DNA of 49,960 nucleotides from Hydrogenophaga sp. (GTDB lineage: Bacteria; Pseudomonadota; Gammaproteobacteria; Burkholderiales; Burkholderiaceae_C): NCBI RefSeq assembly GCF_018780385.1, contig NZ_JADMJO010000006.1, positions 1-49,960 of the forward strand. The letters are read 5' to 3'. A model generated the notes under the pieces. It had not been told where the DNA came from. It saw only the letters and a list, made by a program, of their open reading frames with translations, and did not search any database. A program made the position numbers and the translations under genes. How positions within the stretch are numbered: position 1 is the stretch's first letter; the number at the start of each line of letters is the position of its first letter. Shown here piece by piece: positions 43,669-49,960 of the stretch.

Positions 43669-45054
43669 TCAGCGCCCCACCATCTGCTCGGGCCGCACCC
43701 ACTGGTCGAACTGCTCGGCCGTGACGAAGCCCAGCGCCAGCGCCGCCTCGCGCAGGCTGCTGCCCTCCTTGTGCGCCTTCTTCGCGATCTGCGCCGCCTT
43801 GTCGTAGCCGATGTGCGGATTGAGCGCGGTCACCAGCATCAGTGACCGGTCCACCAATTCGGCGATGCGTGCGCGGTTGGGCTCGATGCCCACGGCGCAG
43901 TGGTCGTTGAAGCTCTTCATGCCGTCGGCCAGCAGCCGAACGCTTTGCAGGAAGTTGTGCGCCACCATCGGGCGGAACACATTGAGTTCGAAGTTGCCCG
44001 AGGCACCGCCGATGTTGATGGCCACGTCGTTGCCCATCACCTGGGCGCACAGCATGGTCACCGCTTCGCTCTGCGTGGGGTTGACCTTGCCGGGCATGAT
44101 GGACGAGCCCGGCTCGTTCTCCGGGATGCTCAGCTCGCCGATGCCGCTGCGCGGCCCGCTGGCCAGCCAGCGCACGTCGTTGGCGATCTTGTTCATGCTC
44201 GCGGCCAGGGTTTTGAGCGCACCGTGCGCATGCACGAGGGCGTCGACGCTGGCCATGTTCTCGAACTTGTTGGGTGCGCTCACCAAGGGCAACCCGGTGA
44301 GCCGGGCCAGCTCGGCCGCCACCGCCTCGGCGTAACCCTGGGGCGCGTTCAGGCCGGTGCCAACGGCCGTGCCGCCCAGAGCCAGTTCACACAGGTGCGG
44401 CAGCGCATCGCGCACATGCCGTGCGCAGTGGTCCAGTTGCGCGACGTAGCCCGAGAACTCCTGACCCAGCGTGAGCGGTGTGGCGTCCTGCAGGTGGGTG
44501 CGGCCGATCTTCACGATGTCGTTGAAATCGGCGGCTTTCTGCCCCAGCGTTGCGCCCAGGCACGCGATGGCTGGCAGAAGCCTGTTGGTGATCGCGTCGA
44601 CCGCCGCCACGTGCATGGCCGTGGGAAACACATCGTTGCTCGACTGGCTGCGGTTCACGTCATCGTTGGGGTGCACCAGTCGGCCTTCGCCGCGCGATCC
44701 CCCCAGCAACTCGCTGGCGCGGTTGGCGAGCACCTCGTTGAGGTTCATGTTGGTCTGTGTGCCCGAACCGGTCTGCCACACCACCAGCGGAAACTCGGCC
44801 TCGTGCTGCCCGGCGATCACCTCGTCGGCCGCAGCGACGATGGCACCGGTTTTCTTCTCGTCCTGCAGCCCGAGCGCGCGGTTCACCACGGCGGATGCAC
44901 GCTTGACCTGCGCCAATGCGCGGATGAGTTCACGCGGTTGGCGCTCACCCGAGATATCGAAGTTCTGCAGCGAGCGCTGGGTCTGGGCGCCCCACAGCCT
45001 CTCAGCGGGCACGACAACCTCGCCCATGGTGTCGCGTTCGATCCGGGTCTTCAT
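43669..45054 (-). CDS. fumC: Class II fumarase FumC
   Basis: The 461-residue oxygen-stable fumarase interconverts fumarate and malate. The superfamily signature [11 protein letters not shown], the N-terminal [22 protein letters not shown] and the substrate site [14 protein letters not shown], then [19 protein letters not shown], are present. The ATG at 45054 has AGGAGAG upstream. It is divergent from a class I fumarase gene with 127 bp between start codons. Length is normal. Confidence 0.96.
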   Translation of the reverse strand: MKTRIERDTMGEVVVPAERLWGAQTQRSLQNFDISGERQPRELIRALAQVKRASAVVNRALGLQDEKKTGAIVAAADEVIAGQHEAEFPLVVWQTGSGTQTNMNLNEVLANRASELLGGSRGEGRLVHPNDDVNRSQSSNDVFPTAMHVAAVDAITNRLLPAIACLGATLGQKAADFNDIVKIGRTHLQDATPLTLGQEFSGYVAQLDHCARHVRDALPHLCELALGGTAVGTGLNAPQGYAEAVAAELARLTGLPLVSAPNKFENMASVDALVHAHGALKTLAASMNKIANDVRWLASGPRSGIGELSIPENEPGSSIMPGKVNPTQSEAVTMLCAQVMGNDVAINIGGASGNFELNVFRPMVAHNFLQSVRLLADGMKSFNDHCAVGIEPNRARIAELVDRSLMLVTALNPHIGYDKAAQIAKKAHKEGSSLREAALALGFVTAEQFDQWVRPEQMVGR

Positions 45055-45181
45055 AGCGCTCTCCTGTGTCAGCTGGCGTTGGGACGACCTGTCAAAATAC
45101 CGGCTGGCCCACCGTAGCAGACTATGCGCCGCCACGGCCACTGCGGCAACGGCCCACCCGACCACAACCTCCCCCACCGCC

Positions 45182-46735
45182 ATGACCACGAGCATCCGCC
45201 AGAACGACCTGATCGAATCCGTCGCCGCCGCCCTGCAGTACATCAGCTACTACCACCCGGCCGACTACATCGCCCACCTGGCCCGCGCCTACGAGCGCGA
45301 GCAAAGCGCCGCCGCCAAGGACGCGATCGCGCAGATCCTGACCAACAGCAAGATGAGCGCCACCGGCCACCGCCCGATCTGCCAGGACACCGGCATCGTC
45401 AACGTGTTCCTGAAGGTGGGCATGAACGTGAAGCTCGACGGCTTCACCGGCAGCCTGGAAGACGCCATCAACGAAGGCGTGCGCCAGGGCTACAACCACC
45501 CCGACAACCAGCTGCGCGCCTCGGTTGTGGCCGACCCGCAGTTCGCACGCAAGAACACCAAGGACAACACCCCCGCCGTGATCTTCACCGAGCTCGTGCC
45601 CGGAGACACGGTGGAAGTGACCGTGGCGGCCAAAGGCGGCGGCAGCGAGAACAAGAGCAAGATGATCATGCTCAACCCCGGTGACTCCGTGGTCGACTGG
45701 GTGATGAAGACCGTGCCCACCATGGGCGCCGGCTGGTGCCCCCCGGGCATGCTGGGCATCGGCATCGGCGGCACCGCCGAGAAAGCCGTGCTGATGGCCA
45801 AGGAAAGCCTGATGGACGACATCGACATGTACGAGCTGCAGGCCAAAGCCTCCAAGGGCGAGAAGCTCAGCCAGGTCGAAGAACTGCGACTGGAACTGTT
45901 TGACAAGGTCAACGCGCTGGGCATCGGCGCGCAGGGCCTGGGTGGTCTCACCACCGTGCTCGACATCAAGATCAAGATGTACCCCACGCACGCGGCCAGC
46001 AAGCCGGTGGCCATGATCCCCAACTGCGCCGCCACGCGCCACGCGCACTTCGTGCTCGACGGCAGCGGCCCGGTGTACCTGGAAGCACCCAGCCTGGACC
46101 TGTGGCCCAACGTGAACTGGGTGCCCGACACGCAGAAGAGCCAGCGCGTGGATCTGAACAAGCTCACCAAGGCCGAGGTGGCCAGCTGGAAGCCCGGCCA
46201 GACCCTGCTGCTCAACGGCAAGATGCTCACCGGCCGCGACGCCGCGCACAAACGCATCCAGACCATGCTGGCCCAAGGCGAAAAGCTGCCGGTGGACTTC
46301 ACCGACCGCGTCATTTACTACGTCGGCCCGGTCGACCCGGTGCGCGACGAGGCCGTGGGCCCTGCCGGCCCCACCACCGCCACGCGCATGGACGGCTTCA
46401 CCGACATGATGCTTGAGCAAACCGGTTTGATCGCCATGATTGGCAAGGCCGAGCGCGGCCCGGTCGCCATCGAATCCATCAAGCAGCACAAGAGCGCGTA
46501 TCTCATGGCCGTCGGCGGCGCCGCCTACCTCGTGTCCAAGGCCATCAAGCACGCCAGGGTGGTGGGCTTCGAAGACCTGGGCATGGAAGCGATCTACGAA
46601 TTCGACGTGGTCGACATGCCGGTGACGGTGGCAGTGGATTCGGGTGGCACCAGCGCCCACATCACCGGCCCGGCCGAGTGGCAGAAGCGCATCGCCACCG
46701 GCGAGTTCAAGGGCATCAGCGTCGCCGCTGCTTGA
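45182..46735 (+). CDS. Class I iron-sulfur fumarate hydratase
   Basis: The 517-residue enzyme is the oxygen-sensitive [4Fe-4S] type with the TtdA- and TtdB-like halves fused. Likely cluster ligands are Cys67 (ICQDTG), Cys186 (GAGWCPPGM) and Cys282 ([11 protein letters not shown]). The C-terminal half has [10 protein letters not shown] and the conserved [12 protein letters not shown] end. It may instead act on a related hydroxy acid, but size and motifs fit fumarase. The ATG at 45182 is preferred; the frame is open far upstream through the fumC region. Its stop codon overlaps the murI start. Confidence 0.93.
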   Translation: MTTSIRQNDLIESVAAALQYISYYHPADYIAHLARAYEREQSAAAKDAIAQILTNSKMSATGHRPICQDTGIVNVFLKVGMNVKLDGFTGSLEDAINEGVRQGYNHPDNQLRASVVADPQFARKNTKDNTPAVIFTELVPGDTVEVTVAAKGGGSENKSKMIMLNPGDSVVDWVMKTVPTMGAGWCPPGMLGIGIGGTAEKAVLMAKESLMDDIDMYELQAKASKGEKLSQVEELRLELFDKVNALGIGAQGLGGLTTVLDIKIKMYPTHAASKPVAMIPNCAATRHAHFVLDGSGPVYLEAPSLDLWPNVNWVPDTQKSQRVDLNKLTKAEVASWKPGQTLLLNGKMLTGRDAAHKRIQTMLAQGEKLPVDFTDRVIYYVGPVDPVRDEAVGPAGPTTATRMDGFTDMMLEQTGLIAMIGKAERGPVAIESIKQHKSAYLMAVGGAAYLVSKAIKHARVVGFEDLGMEAIYEFDVVDMPVTVAVDSGGTSAHITGPAEWQKRIATGEFKGISVAAA

Positions 46736-47532
46736 AAACCGTCGGCGTGTTCGACAGCGGGGTCGGCGGCCTGAGCGTGCTGCGCGCCCTGCTGACCGAG
46801 CTGCCGGGCGTGCGCTTCGTGTACGTGGCCGACAGCGCCTACGCCCCGTATGGCGAGCGCACGGTCAGCGAGATCACCGACCGATCGGAACGCATCACCG
46901 CCTGGCTGCGCCACACCCATCACATCGATGCCCTGGTGGTCGCCTGCAACACCGCCACCGCGCTCGCCATCGACAGCCTGCGCGCCACCCACCCCGAGCT
47001 CCCCATCGTGGGCGTGGAGCCTGCGCTCAAGCCCGCCGCGGCCATGAGCCACACGCGTCACATCGGTGTGCTCGCCACGCGCGGCACGCTCAACAGCGAA
47101 CGTTTCGCGCGCCTGCGCTCGCAACTGGAAAGCGCGGCTTCAAGCCCCGTGCATTTCATCTGCCAGCCCTGCGATGGCCTGGCCGACGCGATCGAGCGTG
47201 ACGACCTGCAGACCCAACAGACCCTGTGCGCACGCTACGTGGTGGCGCTGCGCGAGCACGCTCCCGGGGACATGGACACCGTGGTGCTGGGTTGCACGCA
47301 CTACCCCTTTGCGGCCGATGTACTGGCGCAGCTTCTGGGGCCGAATGTGACGCTGGTCGACACGGGCATCGCTGTCGCACGCCGCACACGCGACGTGTTG
47401 GGCATGTCCATCGAGACCGTGACCCATGCAACGCCCCCCCTGCTGTTATCGACCGGTGATCCAGAAAAGCTTTCGCAGGCGGCCAGCCGCTGGCTCGGCC
47501 TGCGCACCCGCGCCGACCAACTAGTGGCTTGA
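46732..47532 (+). CDS. murI: Glutamate racemase
   Basis: MurI makes D-glutamate for peptidoglycan. The catalytic Cys pair is Cys72 in VACNTATA and Cys187 in LGCTHYPF; the N-terminal VGVFDSGVGGLSVLRAL and the ADSAYAPYGER stretch are also clear. The start is taken as TTG at 46732, overlapping the TGA stop of the fumarase gene by 4 bp, because the conserved domain begins right there; an ATG at 46678 would add unrelated residues. Its 266 residues are normal for the family. The end overlaps the convergent MFS gene by 12 bp. Confidence 0.93.
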   Translation: MKTVGVFDSGVGGLSVLRALLTELPGVRFVYVADSAYAPYGERTVSEITDRSERITAWLRHTHHIDALVVACNTATALAIDSLRATHPELPIVGVEPALKPAAAMSHTRHIGVLATRGTLNSERFARLRSQLESAASSPVHFICQPCDGLADAIERDDLQTQQTLCARYVVALREHAPGDMDTVVLGCTHYPFAADVLAQLLGPNVTLVDTGIAVARRTRDVLGMSIETVTHATPPLLLSTGDPEKLSQAASRWLGLRTRADQLVA

Positions 47533-48837
47533 GGCACCGATCGTTTGAAGCGCAGCCTCCCGGCCGCGCTTCATGTTGACCGGGATCAGCAGCACCAGTC
47601 CAATCACGAACAACACGGCGGTGGACCCGATGGCCAGCCGCTGATTGCCCCCCGTCATCCAGGTGATCGCGCCGTAGCTCAGCGGCCCGATGATGCTGGC
47701 CACGCGCGTGGCAAAAGTCCACAGACCGAAGAACTCGGCCAGTTGCGCCGGTGGCGCCAGCATGCCGGCCATGGCGCGGCCCGACGACTGGCTTGAGCCC
47801 ATGCACACCCCCGCAATGGCAGCGGCGTACCAGAAGCCGCCCTTGGTGGTGGTGATGGCCGCGATGATGCAGGTGGCGACCCAACCCACCAGCGTGATGC
47901 CTAGCGCCAGCTTGTGGCCCAGGCGGTCCTGCCAGTAGCCGAAGGCGAACGCACCCACCATGGCGGCGATGTTGAGCACAAAGATCAGCGCCATGGTTTC
48001 CTGCTGTACGAAGCCGATCACCTGCTCGGCGTAGATGGCCGCCAGCGTGATCGCCACCGCCACGCCGCCCTGGTAAGCGGTGGCGCAGGCCAGCAGCCAC
48101 ATGAAGTCCTGGTAACGCCGTGCCTGCTGGAACGTGTTTCGCAACTGACGGTACGACTGCCTCCAGGCCGAGCCTGTGGTAACACTGGTCTGAGGCCTTG
48201 CGCGCTCGCGCAGCAGAACCAAGGTGAACAACGACGCAACCGCGAACACGGCAGCCGTGATCAGCATGGTCACCGGCACGAACTCGGCTGCCTTCTGCCC
48301 TTGCGCCTGCGCCCACAACACATAGGCCAGGCTCAAGCCCAGGGCCAACATGCCACCGCAGTAACCCAGGCTCCAACCCCATCCGCTCACCCGACCCATC
48401 GCCGACGGCCTGGCCAGCTCCGGGAGGAATGCCGCCACGAGGGACTCGCCCCAGGCAAAGAACACGTTGGACACCACGATGAGCAGCATGCCCAGCACGA
48501 CCGCCCCGGGCCCTACCAGGGCCAGCGCCGCTGTGGCAAGCACACAGCCCGCGGTGGTGAACATCAGGAGCCGCTTCTTGGCCGCGTGCTGATCGGCCCA
48601 GGCGCCCATGGCCGGGATGGTCAGCATCACGATCAAGTGCGACACGCTCAAGGCCGCGGTCCATGCGAACGCGGCCCACTCGGCACCGTCTGCAACAGCG
48701 CCCACGAAGTAGGCGGCGAACACCGCGGTCAACACCACCGTGGTGTAGCCCGAGTTGGCGAAGTCAAACATCGCCCAGCCAAACACCTCGCGCTTGCGCA
48801 CGCCGGGGTTCAGGGCATCGGTGGAAAAAAAAGACAT
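47521..48837 (-). CDS. MFS transporter of the UMF1 (Atg22-like) type
   Basis: The 438-residue protein has about twelve hydrophobic segments. The N-terminus REVFGWAMFDFANSGYTTVV is the hallmark of the UMF1 group of major facilitators; GAWADQHAAKKRLL is the MFS loop motif between helices 2 and 3, and MGSSQSSGRAMAGMLAPP lies in the second half. Substrate is unknown. It stands apart from its neighbours and converges on murI. The gap 48838-48922 shows nothing I can assign. Confidence 0.9.
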   Translation of the reverse strand: MSFFSTDALNPGVRKREVFGWAMFDFANSGYTTVVLTAVFAAYFVGAVADGAEWAAFAWTAALSVSHLIVMLTIPAMGAWADQHAAKKRLLMFTTAGCVLATAALALVGPGAVVLGMLLIVVSNVFFAWGESLVAAFLPELARPSAMGRVSGWGWSLGYCGGMLALGLSLAYVLWAQAQGQKAAEFVPVTMLITAAVFAVASLFTLVLLRERARPQTSVTTGSAWRQSYRQLRNTFQQARRYQDFMWLLACATAYQGGVAVAITLAAIYAEQVIGFVQQETMALIFVLNIAAMVGAFAFGYWQDRLGHKLALGITLVGWVATCIIAAITTTKGGFWYAAAIAGVCMGSSQSSGRAMAGMLAPPAQLAEFFGLWTFATRVASIIGPLSYGAITWMTGGNQRLAIGSTAVLFVIGLVLLIPVNMKRGREAALQTIGASSH

Positions 48838-48922
48838 GGACGCTCCGGGCGGCGGGCTGGGGTCCCGCCATGCAGCGCAGTCTAGGGCCTGTGGATGTCA
48901 GGCCGACGCATCCCGTCGCGGA

Positions 48923-49546
48923 TCAGTGAAGGTGACGCGGCTTGCGCGGGCCACCATGGCCCGAGGGACCACCGTAGCCACGCGGGGGTTTGCCCAGTTG
49001 CATGGAACTGACCAGGGCATCAAAGCGCTGTGTGAAGAGCTTGTCGATCGAGCCCACTACGTCGCCCAGTTCGGCGGCATCGAAGTGGCGCTCCATGACG
49101 TGGAGCACATCCTGGACCAGCAAGTCGCGTTGCACCTGCATGATGGCGGCCGGCGTGGGCCCGACAAAGCACATCAGGAAGTCATCGCGCGCTTCTTCCT
49201 CGGAGGATTCGTCTTCCTCGTCGAACTCGGCATCGTAGAACGACACCTCCAGCGGTGCACCGGTGGCCGCAATGTCGTTGAGGCCCATGCAAGCCTCTTC
49301 GATCACCTGGCGAAAGTCCTCGTCGCCGGGCACTGTCCAGCAGATTTGCAGCACGTGGGCTTCGGCGTCAAAGCGGATGCCCGGTTCGTCTTCGTAGCTG
49401 CTCTCCGCCGCAGCCGCCAGCGACTTGGCACCGGCATACACCCACACGGGTTTGAGGGCGTCCTGGATCTGCGCATAGACCACGTCCTCGCGCAGGGGCA
49501 CGTCGCCATGCACGTGGATTTCGAAGGGCGCGTTGTATCGGGTCAT
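48923..49546 (-). CDS. Uncharacterised conserved-looking acidic protein
   Basis: The 207-residue cytosolic-looking protein has a compact N-terminal half with MTRYNAPFEIHVHGDVPLRE, a central acidic run (FDEEDESSEEEARDD), a helical region (about 130-180) and a Gly/Pro/Arg/His-rich end (PPRGYGGPSGHGGPRKPRHL). No membrane segment or known domain is recognised. It resembles hypothetical proteins of Comamonadaceae, from memory only. The basic Gly-rich tail could bind nucleic acid. It stands alone before the tRNA cluster. Confidence 0.7.
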   Translation of the reverse strand: MTRYNAPFEIHVHGDVPLREDVVYAQIQDALKPVWVYAGAKSLAAAAESSYEDEPGIRFDAEAHVLQICWTVPGDEDFRQVIEEACMGLNDIAATGAPLEVSFYDAEFDEEDESSEEEARDDFLMCFVGPTPAAIMQVQRDLLVQDVLHVMERHFDAAELGDVVGSIDKLFTQRFDALVSSMQLGKPPRGYGGPSGHGGPRKPRHLH

Positions 49547-49587
49547 GAAAACTCACTGTACCGGCGAAACCGGAAAAAACCTAGTGC

Positions 49588-49680
49588 TGGTGCCTCGAAC
49601 CGGGGTCGAACCGGTACGCTCCCTTTCGGGATGGCGGCGGATTTTAAGTCCGCTGTGTCTACCAATTTCACCATCGAGGC
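49588..49680 (-). tRNA. tRNA-Leu (anticodon TAA)
   Basis: A 93-nt type II tRNA with acceptor stem GCCTCGA/TCGAGGC, anticodon stem GCGGA/TCCGC around CTTAAAA, a long variable arm (CCATCCCGAAAGGGAGCGT), GGTTCGACCCC in the T-arm and an encoded CCA. Confidence 0.97.
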
Positions 49681-49753
49681 CGAGAGCGGATTGTCGCAGG
49701 TGGAGTCACCTTGCAAGCGAGCGAGCCTCATGGACCGAACGGCTGAAATGAAA

Positions 49754-49785
49754 CAACCCCGGCAACGTTCTAGTTGGCGGGGTTG
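49754..49785 (-). terminator. Weak hairpin between tRNA-Cys and tRNA-Leu
   Basis: CAACCCC (49754-49760) and GGGGTTG (49779-49785) pair, followed on the minus strand by TTTCATTT. It may trim or partly end the tRNA-Cys transcript before tRNA-Leu. Confidence 0.4.
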
Positions 49786-49794
49786 CGGATGATC

Positions 49795-49868
49795 TGGAGG
49801 CGCGATCCGGAGTCGAACCGGACTAACCGGATTTGCAATCCGGGGCATAACCGCTTTGCTATCGCGCC
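49795..49868 (-). tRNA. tRNA-Cys (anticodon GCA)
   Basis: A 74-nt cloverleaf with acceptor stem GGCGCGA/TCGCGCC, anticodon loop TTGCAAA in stem CGGAT/ATCCG, T-arm CCGGTTCGACTCCGG and an encoded CCA. It is one of three tRNA genes in tandem. Confidence 0.97.
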
Positions 49869-49910
49869 ATCAGGGCCGGTACCAACGCACCGATCTGAAA
49901 AGGCTACAAA

Positions 49911-49933
49911 AAAGGGAAGCAGAGCTTCCCTTT
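49911..49933 (-). terminator. Terminator after tRNA-Gly
   Basis: AAAGGGAAGC (49911-49920) and GCTTCCCTTT (49924-49933) form a 10-bp stem with a 3-nt loop, followed on the minus strand by a T-run. Confidence 0.7.
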
Positions 49934-49940
49934 TTGAATC

Positions 49941-49960
49941 TGGAGCGGGAAACGAGACTC
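49941..49960 (-). tRNA. tRNA-Gly 3' end (partial)
   Basis: The last 20 bases read on the minus strand as GAGTCTCGTTTCCCGCTCCA, identical to the 3' end of the common bacterial tRNA-Gly(GCC) as I remember it, with encoded CCA. The rest lies beyond the window, so the anticodon is not visible. Confidence 0.8.

Overview
The window looks like chromosomal DNA of a high-GC betaproteobacterium, most likely a Comamonadaceae member (Hydrogenophaga, Rhodoferax or Acidovorax type). Pointers are the gene order thrS-infC-rpmI-rplT-pheS-pheT-ihfA-merR-tRNA-Pro, a cbb3 oxidase cluster next to hemN and fnr, a tripartite-tricarboxylate-type binding protein inside a malonate operon, a small Trp-rich protein of the TIGR04438 kind, and paired class I and class II fumarases. 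The genus is inferred from gene content and protein resemblance; no database search was possible.

Layout. 1-6.8 kb is a copper-handling island: the tail of an upstream protein, a CopI-like cupredoxin, a CusF-like protein, a CopK-like protein, then on the minus strand a YHS fragment, a DUF2933 membrane protein, a Met-rich lipoprotein, an uncharacterised exported protein and a CueR-type regulator, and finally copZ and copA divergent from a shared control region. 6.9-15.2 kb is a minus-strand translation block (thrS to ihfA, a MerR-like gene, tRNA-Pro) with hairpin plus T-run structures before thrS and before pheS and a non-ATG start for infC. 15.3-18 kb holds aceA (isocitrate lyase) and an EamA transporter. 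18-28.8 kb is the microaerobic respiration cluster: a TauE/SafE-type protein, hemN, fnr, two small membrane proteins, ccoG, ccoP, ccoQ, ccoO, ccoN, ccoS and ccoI. 28.9-30.8 kb has a UspA protein and a MATE exporter. 30.8-36.2 kb is a malonate operon (matB, an enoyl-CoA hydratase relative, a Bug-type binding protein, malonyl-CoA decarboxylase, a GntR regulator). 36.3-49 kb is core metabolism and envelope: lgt, a LysR regulator, ilvD, a cytochrome c, acs, a YqhA-type protein, fumC, class I fumarase, murI and an MFS protein. The window ends in a cluster of tRNA-Leu, tRNA-Cys and a partial tRNA-Gly.

How it fits together. Copper runs through two parts of the window. The first island detoxifies periplasmic and cytosolic copper. 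The second uses copper (CcoI) and heme (HemN) to build a high-affinity cbb3 oxidase. Four TTGA(T/C)-N4-(A/G)TCAA sites, the recognition sequence of FNR-type regulators, lie before hemN/fnr, before ccoN, between ccoI and uspA, and before an uncharacterised gene of the copper island, so oxygen control may reach into copper handling. aceA, acs, the malonate operon and the fumarases all serve growth on acetate-like compounds.

The most unusual signals are a candidate Thr-containing leader peptide and terminator ahead of thrS, a GC-rich 81-bp repeat that supplies the C-terminus of a LysR regulator and abuts the lgt stop codon, CopK and YHS relatives that have lost hallmark residues, and the FNR-like site in the copper island. 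I saw no CRISPR array, transposase, integrase or prophage gene.
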